NCBI RefSeq assembly: GCF_902859695.1
Contig: NZ_CADIJL010000013.1
Span: forward strand, 62,001-126,000
Length of the DNA: 64,000 bases
Source: Achromobacter ruhlandii
Lineage (GTDB): Bacteria > Pseudomonadota > Gammaproteobacteria > Burkholderiales > Burkholderiaceae_B
Reading direction: 5' to 3'
The notes under the pieces were generated by a model. The model was not told the origin of the DNA, searched no databases, and worked only from the letters and a program-made list of their open reading frames with translations. Shown piece by piece: positions 1-8,771 of this stretch. A program made the position numbers and the translations under genes. The first letter of the stretch is position 1. Every line of letters starts with the position of its first letter.

Positions 1-640
1 CGGCGGCGATGCGCCGCAATGAGGTGAAAGTCAGTTTGATGAGGCGGCGCATGGCCTCGACCCGGTCATGCAGGTCCTGGTCGTGCGGCGACAGGCGCGC
101 GGCCAGTTGCGACAGTTCCATGGTCAGCGCTGTCAGGCTCTGGCCGAGGTCATCGTGCAATTCCCGCGCAATGTGCTTTTTTTCCTGCTCGCGTACGTGC
201 AACAGGGCATTGGACAGCCGCGTCAGTTCGTCGCGCGAGGCCAGCAGGGCCTGGTCGACCCGCTGCCGCTCGGTGATGTCGCGCAGGAAAATCGACAGGA
301 ACACGCCGGCTTCGCCCTGTGTCTGCGAAATCGAGGCTTCCATGGGAAATTCCTCGCCATTGGCGCGCAGGCCCCACAGCGGCGCGCCCAGCCCCATCTT
401 GCGTTCGGAAATGCCGGTATGGCGAAAGCGCTCGACATGCCGGGCATGCACGGCGCGAAAACGGACGGGTATCAGGATGTCGAGACTGGCGCCGATGGCC
501 TGGTCGGCCTGGCGCAGGAAAACGCGCTCCGCCGCCGGGTTGAACATCACGATGCGCTGTTGCGCGTCGACCGTGATGATGGGTTCCGTGGCGGACTGGA
601 TGATATCGAGAAGCGGTGGCGCGTTGGCCGGGGGCTCCAT
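1..640 (-). CDS. PAS-domain sensor histidine kinase, NarL/UhpB (HisKA_3) type, partial
   Basis: The reading frame runs off the left edge, so only the N-terminal 213 residues are present. They read as one PAS domain (about residues 8-125, with the NPAAERVF and RDITERQ motifs typical of PAS/PAC) followed by a HisKA_3 dimerisation helix at about 150-175 containing the phospho-acceptor motif HIARELHDDLGQSL. The catalytic ATPase domain lies outside the window. The family autophosphorylates this histidine and passes phosphate to a LuxR-type response regulator. No transmembrane segment is seen before the PAS domain, so it is probably a soluble sensor of an internal signal such as oxygen or redox; this is inference. 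An in-frame ATG at 718 would add 26 residues; neither start has a good ribosome site. The neighbouring genes carry FNR-type boxes, which fits a low-oxygen role. Confidence 0.85.
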   Translation of the reverse strand, partial: MEPPANAPPLLDIIQSATEPIITVDAQQRIVMFNPAAERVFLRQADQAIGASLDILIPVRFRAVHARHVERFRHTGISERKMGLGAPLWGLRANGEEFPMEASISQTQGEAGVFLSIFLRDITERQRVDQALLASRDELTRLSNALLHVREQEKKHIARELHDDLGQSLTALTMELSQLAARLSPHDQDLHDRVEAMRRLIKLTFTSLRRIAA

Positions 641-782
641 GGGCGGGTGAGATGTGCGCGTTCCAGGACCGAACGGGGGTCTGGATTGATTGCAGCACAG
701 TTCCCCGCCGTGCGCCATAGTCGCGATGCACGGGGCCTGAAGGGCCGGGCACGAGCCGTCCCCTTTTTGTTCCCCCCGACGG

Positions 783-1304
783 TCAGTCGACGGCGGGCAG
801 CACCGGGTCGTCCCAATCACCCGCGCCGCCGAAGGCCTGCAACTGCGCCTTGAAACGGCACAGCGCCGCGTCGCTCTCGCCGGCCAGCACGTCGAACTGC
901 TTGAGCAGCAGGATCGAGCGCGGCTTGGCGCCGATCGCGCTGGCCATGTCGTCGACCGCGCGAAAGCCGCCATATCCGGACATCACGCAGATCACCGAAT
1001 AGGCCCGAATTCCCTGGCGCGCATTGCGCAGGAATGCGCGCATGGGCGCGGCCAGCGATCGCAGCCACACCGGCGCGATCAGCACCACGTGGTCATAGGC
1101 GTCGAGCGCCGGCCCGTCGTAGCGGTACGCCGGGCTGCGCTTGAAGAGCACGTCGACGATGCAGCGCAGGTCCCCGCGCAAGCCGAGCCGGGGCTGTGGG
1201 TCGCGGATCTCATGGACCGGCCAGTGGGTCATGGCGGCCAGGCGTTCGGCCACCGCGCGCGCGGTGCCGCTGCGCGAATAGAACACGATGCCGATGCGGG
1301 TCAT
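783..1304 (-). CDS. flavodoxin-like protein
   Basis: 173 residues. The N-terminus GIVFYSRSGTAR is a classic flavodoxin FMN-phosphate binding loop (T/S-x-T/S-G-T at about residues 10-14), and the fold continues with the VVLIAPVW strand and the CVMSGYGG loop. It probably binds FMN and carries electrons or acts as a quinone/flavin reductase in the cytoplasm; the exact partner is unknown. Its ATG overlaps the stop of the CBS-pair gene (ATGA), with an AGGAGG ribosome site inside the end of that gene, so the two are translationally coupled and share the promoter at about 1.87 kb. Confidence 0.75.
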   Translation of the reverse strand: MTRIGIVFYSRSGTARAVAERLAAMTHWPVHEIRDPQPRLGLRGDLRCIVDVLFKRSPAYRYDGPALDAYDHVVLIAPVWLRSLAAPMRAFLRNARQGIRAYSVICVMSGYGGFRAVDDMASAIGAKPRSILLLKQFDVLAGESDAALCRFKAQLQAFGGAGDWDDPVLPAVD

Positions 1305-1786
1305 GATGCCTCCTTGCGGGCGGGAGAATCGCGCTCATCCTGGGCCAGCAGGGCGCGCAGGATATCGCGGCGGCTGACCACGCCCACCAGCTTGCCGTCG
1401 CGCGTGACCGGCACGCGCTTGATGGCGTGCTTGAGCAACAGGTCGGCGATCCGCGACAGGGGCGCCGATTCATCGACGGTGATCACCGGGCTGCTCATGA
1501 CGCTGGCGGCGGCGCGCTCGCCCAGTTGCAGGCTGTGCAGGAATTCCAGGTTCAAGGGTTCGCCTTCGGCCAGTTGCGCCAGCCAGTGGTCGAGTTTTTT
1601 CTGGTGGGCGCTGTCCTGCCGGCGCACCAGGTCGCCTTCGCTGATCAGGCCGATCAAGGTGCCGTCGTCGCCGACGACCATGACGGCGCTGATTTCCCGC
1701 TCGACCATTGCGCGCATGATCTGGGAGACGGGCGTTCTGGCATTGACGCAATAGGGATTCGGGGTCATGAGTTCGCTCGCGAGCAT
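1301..1786 (-). CDS. CBS-pair domain protein
   Basis: 161 residues consisting of two CBS motifs: residues about 7-60 (MTPNPYCVNARTPVSQIMRAM ending in the GLISEGDLV signature) and about 95-150 (VMSSPVITVDESAPLSRIAD ending in VVSRRDILRAL). Such pairs bind adenine nucleotides and usually act as energy-state sensors. A frame open further upstream to 1900 lacks a ribosome site; the ATG at 1786 follows GGAG by seven bases and begins directly with the usual MLASELMT opening of this family. First gene of a two-gene operon with the flavodoxin, and divergent from the metallo-beta-lactamase gene with an FNR-type box midway between them. Confidence 0.88.
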   Translation of the reverse strand: MLASELMTPNPYCVNARTPVSQIMRAMVEREISAVMVVGDDGTLIGLISEGDLVRRQDSAHQKKLDHWLAQLAEGEPLNLEFLHSLQLGERAAASVMSSPVITVDESAPLSRIADLLLKHAIKRVPVTRDGKLVGVVSRRDILRALLAQDERDSPARKEAS

Positions 1787-1867
1787 GCTGTTCTCCAGGG
1801 GAAAAGGGGCGTACCCTGGCTGGCGGGGCGCCTTGTCTTCATCTTGATCCGCCCGCCGGGCGCGGTC

Positions 1868-1881
1868 TTGATCTAGGTCAA
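1868..1881. promoter_or_regulatory. FNR/ANR-type box between divergent CBS and MBL genes
   Basis: TTGATCTAGGTCAA matches the FNR consensus TTGAT-N4-ATCAA in nine of ten fixed positions. Its centre is 88 bases from the CBS start and 79 bases from the MBL start, so one site could serve both directions. Function is inferred from the consensus. Confidence 0.75.
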
Positions 1882-1953
1882 GCCGCGCGCCGCGCGCCAT
1901 TTCCCATGGGCGCGCGCCGTGCGATGCTGGCAGCGCATCCGCAAGGAGGAGCC

Positions 1954-3327
1954 ATGTCGAACCATCCGATGCTGTGTTTCCTGGGCGCCGCCGGCACCGT
2001 CACCGGCTCGCGCCACCTGCTGGAGATCGACGGCCGGCGGATCCTGCTCGATTGCGGCCTGTTCCAGGGCGTGAAGACCTTGCGGCTGCGCAATTGGGCG
2101 CCGTTCCAGGTGCCGCCCGCCGACATCGACGCCGTGGTCCTGTCGCATGCGCACCTGGACCATTCGGGCTACCTGCCGCGCCTGGTGCGAGACGGTTTTC
2201 AGGGGCCGGTTCACTGTTCACACGCCACGCTCGACCTGTGCCGGCTGCTGCTGCTCGACAGCGCCCACCTGCAGGAAGCCGATGCCGATTACCTGAACCG
2301 GCACCATCTATCCAGCCACAAGCCCGCGCTGCCGCTCTATACGGTGGCGGACGCGCAACGCGCGATCGCAGCGTTGCGCCCCCAGGATTTCGAAACCTCG
2401 GTCGAACTGCCCGGCGGCTGTCGGGCCCGGCTGCACCGGGCCGGCCATATCCTGGGGGCCTCCATTGTCGAACTCGAGTACCCGGGCGGCCGCCTGGTCT
2501 TCAGCGGCGACCTGGGACGCTATGGCGATCCGCTCATGCCGGCGCCGCTGCCGATCCCGCAGGCCGACTATCTGGTGCTCGAATCCACCTACGGCAACCG
2601 CGCCCACAGCAAGGAAAGCGTGCTGGTCGCCCTGGAGGCCATCATCCTGCGCACGGTCAGGCGCGGTGGCACGGTGGTGATTCCGTCGTTCGCCGTGGGC
2701 CGGGCGCAAGCGTTGCTGTATTACCTGTGGCAGCTCAGGCAGGCGGGGCGCCTGCCGCGCGACCTGCCGGTATTCCTGGACAGCCCGATGGCCAGCGGCG
2801 CGGTGGACGTGTACCTGCGGCACCTGGCCGACCAGCGGCTGACGCTGGCCGACGCGCGCGCGGCCTTCGGCATGGCCACCTGCGTCACCGACGTGGAGCA
2901 GTCCAAGGCACTCGACGCCTCGCCCATGCCGAAGATCATCGTGTCGGCAAGCGGCATGGCCACCGGCGGCCGCGTGATCCACCATCTCAAGCACTATCTG
3001 CCCGATCCGCGCAACACGGTCCTGTTCGCCGGTTTCCAGGCCATGGGCACCCGGGGCGCCGCCATGCTGGATGGCGCGGCGACGGTCAAGATCCACGGCG
3101 GCTACATTCCCGTGCGCGCGGAAATCGACAACCTGTCGATGCTGTCGGCGCACGCCGACGCCGACGAGATCCTGCGCTGGTTGGGCGGCTTTACGCAGCC
3201 GCCCCGCGAGACCTTCATCGTGCACGGCGAACCCGACGCCGCCGATGCGCTGCGTCTGCGGATCAAGGACGAACTGGGCTGGCGCTGCCGGGTCATGGAA
3301 CAGAACGACAGGGTGGAACTGGCCTGA
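1954..3327 (+). CDS. MBL-fold beta-CASP nuclease (RNA exonuclease-like, COG1236)
   Basis: 457 residues. The metallo-beta-lactamase metal motif HAHLDHSG is at residues 65-72, followed by GHILGAS, the FSGDLGRYGDPL loop and the beta-CASP part with VVIPSFAVGRAQ, DSPMASGA, SASGMATGGR and a C-terminal HADADEI...VHGE, which supply the remaining zinc ligands. Family members (Ysh1/CPSF-73-like proteins of bacteria) cleave RNA. The ATG chosen follows AAGGAGG by five bases; the upstream in-frame ATG at 1906 has no such site. It stands alone, transcribed away from the CBS/flavodoxin pair and ending six bases before the phosphoketolase stop. Several low-oxygen loci contain a homologue, so a role in RNA turnover under anoxia is plausible but inferred. 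Confidence 0.9.
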   Translation: MSNHPMLCFLGAAGTVTGSRHLLEIDGRRILLDCGLFQGVKTLRLRNWAPFQVPPADIDAVVLSHAHLDHSGYLPRLVRDGFQGPVHCSHATLDLCRLLLLDSAHLQEADADYLNRHHLSSHKPALPLYTVADAQRAIAALRPQDFETSVELPGGCRARLHRAGHILGASIVELEYPGGRLVFSGDLGRYGDPLMPAPLPIPQADYLVLESTYGNRAHSKESVLVALEAIILRTVRRGGTVVIPSFAVGRAQALLYYLWQLRQAGRLPRDLPVFLDSPMASGAVDVYLRHLADQRLTLADARAAFGMATCVTDVEQSKALDASPMPKIIVSASGMATGGRVIHHLKHYLPDPRNTVLFAGFQAMGTRGAAMLDGAATVKIHGGYIPVRAEIDNLSMLSAHADADEILRWLGGFTQPPRETFIVHGEPDAADALRLRIKDELGWRCRVMEQNDRVELA

Positions 3328-3333
3328 CCGGCA

Positions 3334-5715
3334 TCAATCGCGCCGCGCCTCGTAAGTCGGCCATCTGCCGTCGCGGATGTCGTCGCTGTCGATGCCTTCG
3401 GCGCGTGCCTGCGCCACCTGCTGGTCGCGCCTTGCCAGCCACTGCTCGCGGACGGCGGCGCCGCAGTGGCGCAGGCGCGGCACGCGGGCCAGCACGTCGA
3501 TCGCCAGGCTGTAGCGATCGATGCCATTGAGCACGGCCAGTTCGAAGGGCGTATTGACATCGCCCTGTTCGCGGTAGCCATGCACGTGGAAATTGACGTG
3601 GTTGCGGCGCTGATAACACAGCCGGTGGATCAGGGCCGGATAGCCATGGAAATTAAAGATCACCGGCTTGTCGCGCGTGAAGAGGGCGTCGAACGCCTCG
3701 TCGGTCAGGCCGTGCGGATGAACCGTCGGCGGCGCCAGGGCGAACAGGTCGACCACGTTGACAAAGCGGATCTTCAGGCCGCCGAACCGCGACGACAACA
3801 GCGCCACCGCCGCCAGCGCTTCCCCCGTGGGAACATCGCCGGCGCAGGCGAGCACCACGTCCGGCTCGTGCGACACATGGGTGCCGGCCCAGTCCCAGGC
3901 GCTGGCGCCGGCCTGGCAATGCCGCGCGGCCTCGCTGGCATCCAGGTAGACGGGGTGGGGCTGCTTGTCCGCCACGATCACATTGACGTAGCCGACCGAG
4001 CGCAGGCAGTGCGCGGCCACGTTCAACAGACAATTGGCATCCGGCGGCAGGTAGATGCGAACCACCTCGGGACGCTTGTTGGCCGCGACATCCAGGAACC
4101 CCGGGTCCTGGTGGCTGAAGCCGTTGTGGTCCTGGCGCCAGACCACGGAGGTCAGCAGCAGGTTCAACGACGGCACCGGCGCGCGCCAGGCGCCTTGCCG
4201 GCGCGCCTTGTCCAGCCATTTGGCATGCTGGTTGAACATTGAATCGATCACATGGGCGAACGCCTCGTAGGTGGCCAACAGGCCGTGCCTGCCGGTCAGC
4301 GTATATCCCTCAAGCCATCCCTGCAGCAGGTGTTCGCTCAGGACCTCCATGACCCGTCCGTCGGCCGCCAGGTGCCCGCCATCGGCATCGCTATCGAGCA
4401 GACGGGCCATCCAGGTCTTGCCGCTGGCCTCGAAGACCGCCGCCAGGCGGTTGCTGGCGGTCTCGTCCGGCCCGAACAGGCGGAATCGGTCGGCATTGGC
4501 CCGCATGACGTCGCGCAGGTAATTGCCCAGCAGTTGGGTGGGCGAGGCATCGGCGGCGGCGGGCGCGCGCACCGGCTGGCTATAGGCCTCGGGGCTTGGC
4601 AGGTCCAGCGCGCGCCGCAGCAGGCCGCCATTGGCGTGGGGGTTGGCGCTGATGCGCCGGTCCCCGACCGGGGCGAGCGCGCGCAGTTCGGCCGCCAGCG
4701 CGCCATCCGCATCGAACCACGCTTCTGGCCGATAGCCTCGCATCCAGGCCTCCAGCGCGCGCAGATCCTGCGGCCGGCCGGCGGGGTCGGGCAGCGGGAT
4801 CTGATGGGAACGCCACGAGTTCTCCACCGCGTGACCATCGATCTGGCGCGGCCCGGTCCAGCCTTTCGGGGTGCGCAGCACGATCATGGGCCAGCGGATA
4901 GGGGTCCGTTCACCGCCGCGCGCGCGCGCCTGGATCGCGCGGATCTCGGCCAGGCATTGCTCCAGCGCCCGCGCCATCTTCCGGTGCATCGCGGGCGGGT
5001 CGTCGCCTTCGACAAAACAGGGGCGATAACCATGGCCCTCGAACAGCGCGAGCAGTTCGGCGTGGGAAATGCGGGCCAGCAGGGACGGATTGGCGATCTT
5101 GTAGCCGTTCAGGTGCAGGATGGGCAGCACCGCGCCATCGCGCGCCGGGTTCAGGAAGCGGGCCGACTGCCACGACGCGGCCAGCGGTCCGGTTTCGGCC
5201 TCGCCGTCGCCGACCATGGCGGCCACGATCAACGCAGGATTGTCGAACGCGGCGCCGAAGGCATGCGCGAGGCTGTAACCGAGTTCGCCGCCCTCGTGGA
5301 TCGAGCCCGGCACATGCGGCGAGCAGTGCGACCCGATGCCGCCCGGGGCCGAAAACCGCTGGAACAGGCGCGTCATGCCGGCTTCGTCCCGCGAGCATTC
5401 GGGGTAGCGTTCCGAATAATGGCCGTCCAGATAGGCGTGGGCCAGCACCGCGGCGGCGCCGTGGCCGGGACCGCATACATACATCAGGTCCAGGTCGTGC
5501 TCGCGGATCAGGCGATTCAGGTGGGTCAGTGTGAAGGTCTGGCCGGGGCAGGTGCCCCAGTGCCCCAGGATTCGCCGCTTGATGTGCGCGGGCGCCAGCG
5601 GCTGGCGCAGCAGGGCGTTGGCGCGCAGGTACAGCATCCCGGCGCACAGGTAATTGCTGGCCTGCCAGTAGGCGTGCAGGCGCTGCACCTCGGCATGGGA
5701 GGGCAGGGAGGTCAT
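3334..5715 (-). CDS. xfp: xylulose-5-phosphate/fructose-6-phosphate phosphoketolase
   Basis: 793 residues, the normal family length. Thiamine-diphosphate dependent cleavage of xylulose-5-P (or fructose-6-P) with phosphate to acetyl-phosphate plus glyceraldehyde-3-P (or erythrose-4-P). Diagnostic stretches are [11 protein letters not shown] near residue 50, [23 protein letters not shown], the TPP motif [10 protein letters not shown], and the C-terminal HGYP and RDQ..G.NTPFE-type region. The ATG at 5715 overlaps the stop of the L,D-transpeptidase (ATGA), preceded by AGG; a frame extension to 5754 is unnecessary. It is the last gene of the USP-LDT-xfp operon, whose only visible promoter region carries an FNR-type box. 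Acetyl-phosphate from this enzyme can give ATP by acetate kinase without respiration, which fits low oxygen. Confidence 0.95.
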   Translation of the reverse strand: MTSLPSHAEVQRLHAYWQASNYLCAGMLYLRANALLRQPLAPAHIKRRILGHWGTCPGQTFTLTHLNRLIREHDLDLMYVCGPGHGAAAVLAHAYLDGHYSERYPECSRDEAGMTRLFQRFSAPGGIGSHCSPHVPGSIHEGGELGYSLAHAFGAAFDNPALIVAAMVGDGEAETGPLAASWQSARFLNPARDGAVLPILHLNGYKIANPSLLARISHAELLALFEGHGYRPCFVEGDDPPAMHRKMARALEQCLAEIRAIQARARGGERTPIRWPMIVLRTPKGWTGPRQIDGHAVENSWRSHQIPLPDPAGRPQDLRALEAWMRGYRPEAWFDADGALAAELRALAPVGDRRISANPHANGGLLRRALDLPSPEAYSQPVRAPAAADASPTQLLGNYLRDVMRANADRFRLFGPDETASNRLAAVFEASGKTWMARLLDSDADGGHLAADGRVMEVLSEHLLQGWLEGYTLTGRHGLLATYEAFAHVIDSMFNQHAKWLDKARRQGAWRAPVPSLNLLLTSVVWRQDHNGFSHQDPGFLDVAANKRPEVVRIYLPPDANCLLNVAAHCLRSVGYVNVIVADKQPHPVYLDASEAARHCQAGASAWDWAGTHVSHEPDVVLACAGDVPTGEALAAVALLSSRFGGLKIRFVNVVDLFALAPPTVHPHGLTDEAFDALFTRDKPVIFNFHGYPALIHRLCYQRRNHVNFHVHGYREQGDVNTPFELAVLNGIDRYSLAIDVLARVPRLRHCGAAVREQWLARRDQQVAQARAEGIDSDDIRDGRWPTYEARRD

Positions 5716-6602
5716 GGCGGTTTTCCTTTGGCGGGCGCGGCGGGTACCGCCCATGCCGGACGCGTCGAACGGCCGCTGTCGACGATGATCAGGTAGCGGC
5801 CGGCGCCGGTCACCGGCGCGCGGTCACGCAGCAGCACCCAGGGAGGCGTCACCAGCGCGGCGGCCAGCTCGTAGTCGGCATCCAGCAGCCCGAGACGGTC
5901 GATCAGGCGATTGAATGTCGCCGGGATGCGGATGCAGCCTTTCGATTGGGCCGTGCCCAGGCGCTGTTCCAGTACATACGGGTCGGTCGCGTGCATCTGC
6001 AGGCGCATGGTCGCGGGCGCGCGGTCGCCCCATCCCTTGTTGGCGGTCTGCCAGCCGAAGTCGTAGACCCGCATGCCCTTGGCCCCATAGCCGAGGATGC
6101 CGTTGGCGTTGCGGGTGCCTTCGGCCCGGAAATCGGGGTTGGCGAGCGTGTGGCTGAAAACGCCCCTGGGCGTCTCGAAATGGTCGAACTGGCCGACCCG
6201 GCCGGTGGACACAGGCGTAGCCCCCAGGAACAGCGGCGGCTGCGCCAGCCAGTACAGCAACGCCGCCTGCACCCGGATATCCCGATCCACCACGATGACA
6301 AACTGCGGACCGAGCGGCGTGATGCCGGCCGCCCGCAGGGCCTGCGCCGCCAATTCTCCGTAGCGCGCCTGTTCGTCGGCGGGCGGCCTAAGCGTCGGCG
6401 TGACCTGCTCGCCGAAGGCGCGGGCCACTTGCGCGGCGGGGGCCGGCGGGAGAGGCTGCGCCGCCGCGCCGGCCGCCGGCAGCAGGGCGACCAGCGCGAG
6501 GTGCCAGGCCATGACGGCGCGCGGCGACGGGCGCCGGCTTGCCGGACGGCCGGGCGCGGGCAGGGCGCCTGCCTGGCGCGGTGCGGGCTGCGCGCTTGTC
6601 AT
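5712..6602 (-). CDS. L,D-transpeptidase (YkuD-type) family protein
   Basis: 296 residues. After a basic, proline-rich N-terminus comes a hydrophobic stretch ([19 protein letters not shown], about residues 31-49) that looks like a signal peptide, so the true start may be the internal ATG at residue 31. The catalytic motif H-A-T-D...S-K-G-C-I-R is present with Cys223 as nucleophile. The family forms 3-3 cross-links in peptidoglycan or anchors proteins to it in the periplasm. It sits between a universal stress protein and phosphoketolase and overlaps the latter by four bases, an unusual partnership suggesting wall remodelling as part of the low-oxygen response (inference). Confidence 0.85.
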   Translation of the reverse strand: MTSAQPAPRQAGALPAPGRPASRRPSPRAVMAWHLALVALLPAAGAAAQPLPPAPAAQVARAFGEQVTPTLRPPADEQARYGELAAQALRAAGITPLGPQFVIVVDRDIRVQAALLYWLAQPPLFLGATPVSTGRVGQFDHFETPRGVFSHTLANPDFRAEGTRNANGILGYGAKGMRVYDFGWQTANKGWGDRAPATMRLQMHATDPYVLEQRLGTAQSKGCIRIPATFNRLIDRLGLLDADYELAAALVTPPWVLLRDRAPVTGAGRYLIIVDSGRSTRPAWAVPAAPAKGKPP

Positions 6603-6615
6603 GATGGGCTCGCCG

Positions 6616-7041
6616 CTAGTTCACCATGACCACCGGCAGGTGCACGGCATGCAGCAGTTTCAGGGCCACCGAGCCCAGCATCAGGCTGCCGGCGGCGCCC
6701 AGCCCGCGCGAGCCCATCACGATGTGGTCGCACTGGTGTTCGGCCGCGTATGCCTGGATGGACTCGGCGACATTGCCCACGCGCAGGCTCGATTGATACA
6801 TGATGCCCGCCTTGTCCAGCGCCGCCTTGGCATCGGCGAGCGCCGTCCTGGCTTCGTCCTCGTAGTATTGCTGGATCATGTCATGGGACACGAACGCCAG
6901 CACCGCGCCGGAGACGATAGGCGGCTGTACGTTCAGCAGATGCAGGTTGCACGCGCCGTGTTCGCGGACATGGTCGATCATGTAGCGCACGGCACGCAGC
7001 GAATTGGCGGATCCGTCGACCGGGATAAGCACGTTTTTCAT
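6616..7041 (-). CDS. universal stress protein A family (single domain)
   Basis: 141 residues covering one Usp domain: MKNVLIPVDGSANS at the start and the ATP-binding signature G-S-R-G-L-G-A-A-G-S...GSVALKLL near the end (G-x2-G-x9-G-S). Usp proteins bind ATP and support survival in stasis, anoxia or oxidative stress. The start follows AGGAGG directly upstream. A frame open to 7422 has no ribosome site and is not used. First gene of the operon usp-LDT-xfp, with a TTGAC-N4-GTCAA box centred about 70 bases upstream. Confidence 0.93.
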   Translation of the reverse strand: MKNVLIPVDGSANSLRAVRYMIDHVREHGACNLHLLNVQPPIVSGAVLAFVSHDMIQQYYEDEARTALADAKAALDKAGIMYQSSLRVGNVAESIQAYAAEHQCDHIVMGSRGLGAAGSLMLGSVALKLLHAVHLPVVMVN

Positions 7042-7104
7042 GGAACCTCCTGGCGGGGAAGGGGAGCGGCAGGTGTCATCATCGCGCCGCGCGTCCGCCG
7101 GCCA

Positions 7105-7118
7105 TTGACGCGGGTCAA
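7105..7118. promoter_or_regulatory. FNR-type box upstream of usp-LDT-xfp operon
   Basis: TTGACGCGGGTCAA, a perfectly symmetrical TTGAC-N4-GTCAA. It differs from the FNR consensus only at the inner T/A pair, a variant accepted by ANR/DNR-type regulators of the CRP-FNR family. It is nearer the minus-strand operon (70 bases to the ATG) than the plus-strand one. Confidence 0.6.
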
Positions 7119-7182
7119 GCCGGCGCGATTTCTTTCCGGTCTTGTGGCGGCGGCAACCGATCGGCTTCGCCGGCTGGCGGGG

Positions 7183-7196
7183 TTGACAAAGGTCAA
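7183..7196. promoter_or_regulatory. FNR-type box upstream of the tandem usp genes
   Basis: TTGACAAAGGTCAA, again TTGAC-N4-GTCAA. It is 111 bases (centre) before the ATG at 7301. With the box at 7105 it gives each divergent operon its own site in a 259-base intergenic region. Confidence 0.6.
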
Positions 7197-7300
7197 CGTC
7201 CCACGCCGTCGGCGGCGCAAGATGGCGGAACATCCCGACCCGCGCCGCGGGCACGCCGCCCGCCGGCCGGACAACGCCGCATCCTCCTGGAGGCTCCGCC

Positions 7301-8134
7301 ATGTTCCGCCGTATCGCCGTGCACCTGGACAATGGCGTCGATTGCAGACGCCGTATCGATATCGCCCTGCGGATGGCCAAGGCGCATGACGCCCATCTCA
7401 CCGGCATCTTCGCCAGCCACATGCAGCCTGGCTATTTCTACGACGAGGGCGGCCTGTGGGCCCGCTCAATGGAAATCATCAAGGAAATCAATACGAAAGG
7501 GCGCGCGGCCACGCAGCAGGCGTTCAGTCAGGCCGCCGCGCAGGCCGGCGTGGCGATCTCCTGGCGGCAGGGCGACGACGCGCCGGCCGACTGCCTGGCG
7601 CGCCACGCGCGCTATTCCGATGTCGTCATCGTCAGCCAGGAAAACGGCTATGACATCGAAGCGGCCACCGGTGACGATTTCGTGCCGCAGACCCTGCTTG
7701 CCGCCGGACGTCCCGTCATCGTCCTGCCGACGGCGGGCACGTTCGAGACCATCGGCATTCGGGCGCTGTATTGCTGGAACCGGGGCCGCGAGGCGGCGCG
7801 GGCGCTGGCCGACGCCGCGCCCATGCTGCGCAGCGCCGTCGCGCTGCGCGTCCTGACGCTGCAAGGCGCCGAGGAAGATCCCGAGCGGCAGGCCGCTTAC
7901 GAGGATCTGGCGGCGTACTGCGCCAGCCACGGCTTTCCGCCCTTGGAATCCGAGACGCGCGACGCGCGCGAAGCGGGCATCGGCGATGCCATCCTGGACG
8001 CCGCCGCCGACTTCGGCGCCGATCTCATCGTCATGGGCGCGTACGGACATAGCCGCGCCCGCCAATGGATACTGGGCGGCGCCACGCGTTCTTTGCTGTC
8101 GGCGATGACCGTGCCGGTGCTGTTTTCGCACTAG
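7301..8134 (+). CDS. universal stress protein, tandem two-domain
   Basis: 277 residues. The first half (MFRRIAVHLDNGVDC...) is a degenerate Usp domain; the second half ends with MGAYGHSRARQWILGGATRSLL, which keeps the G-x2-G-x9-G-(G/S) nucleotide-binding pattern. The start follows CTGGAGG by about eight bases. Tandem Usp proteins of this length accompany FNR- or DosR-controlled hypoxia genes in other bacteria. It is followed 27 bases later by another usp gene with its own GGAG site, so the two form an operon. Confidence 0.92.
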   Translation: MFRRIAVHLDNGVDCRRRIDIALRMAKAHDAHLTGIFASHMQPGYFYDEGGLWARSMEIIKEINTKGRAATQQAFSQAAAQAGVAISWRQGDDAPADCLARHARYSDVVIVSQENGYDIEAATGDDFVPQTLLAAGRPVIVLPTAGTFETIGIRALYCWNRGREAARALADAAPMLRSAVALRVLTLQGAEEDPERQAAYEDLAAYCASHGFPPLESETRDAREAGIGDAILDAAADFGADLIVMGAYGHSRARQWILGGATRSLLSAMTVPVLFSH

Positions 8135-8161
8135 CCGGGCGCCAGGATCCGGGAGACCGCC

Positions 8162-8620
8162 ATGCCAACCGAACATCGGCGCATTCTCGTGGCCATCGAC
8201 GGCAGCCACGCGTCGGACCGCGCGCTGGACGAGGCCATCGGCCTCGCCAGGCTTTCACATGCCGAACTGCGCGTCATCCACGTCCTGGACGATCTGTCCA
8301 TTTCAATGGCATTCAATCCCTATGCGGGCTATTACACCGGCGAACTGATCACCCAGCTGCGCCAGGACGGCGCCCAGTTGCTGGCGCGGGCAGCGGCGCG
8401 CGCCAGCGCCGCGGGCGCCGTGGTGCAGACCGCGCTGTACGACGATCTCGGCCTGCCGGTGCGGGAGCGCATTTTGGAAATCGCCCGGAGCTGGCCAGCC
8501 GACCTGATCGTGATGGGCACGCACGGGCGTCGCGGTGTCGACCGCGCCTTGCTGGGCAGTTGCGCGGAAGGCGTGGTGCGCGCCGCCTCGGTGCCGGTGT
8601 TGCTGGTTCGTGCGGCCTGA
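8162..8620 (+). CDS. universal stress protein A family (single domain)
   Basis: 152 residues: RRILVAIDGSHASDRALDEAI at the N-terminus and MGTHGRRGVDRALLGSCAEGVV near the end, a textbook G-x2-G-x9-G-S ATP-binding loop. Preceded by GGGAG. Last gene of the plus-strand low-oxygen operon; a hairpin terminator follows about 95 bases downstream. Confidence 0.95.
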   Translation: MPTEHRRILVAIDGSHASDRALDEAIGLARLSHAELRVIHVLDDLSISMAFNPYAGYYTGELITQLRQDGAQLLARAAARASAAGAVVQTALYDDLGLPVRERILEIARSWPADLIVMGTHGRRGVDRALLGSCAEGVVRAASVPVLLVRAA

Positions 8621-8713
8621 ACGCGGCGGTCCGAGGGGAGGATAACCAGGGGGCGAAGGGATAAAGGCGTCGAAAAGGGTTGCTGACGTCGACGGAACAA
8701 TCGGGAAGAAGCA

Positions 8714-8741
8714 GGCCGGTCCTGGAAACCGGCCCATTTCT
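8714..8741 (+). terminator. probable rho-independent terminator after usp operon
   Basis: Seven-base arms GGCCGGT (8714-8720) and ACCGGCC (8728-8734) enclose a seven-base loop and are followed by a T-rich tract (CATTTCTTACTTT). It lies between the convergent usp and katE genes; read from the other strand the trailing tract is TGCTTCTT, so it may work in both directions. Confidence 0.7.
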
Positions 8742-8771
8742 TACTTTACATAATATACATTATGCGTATTT

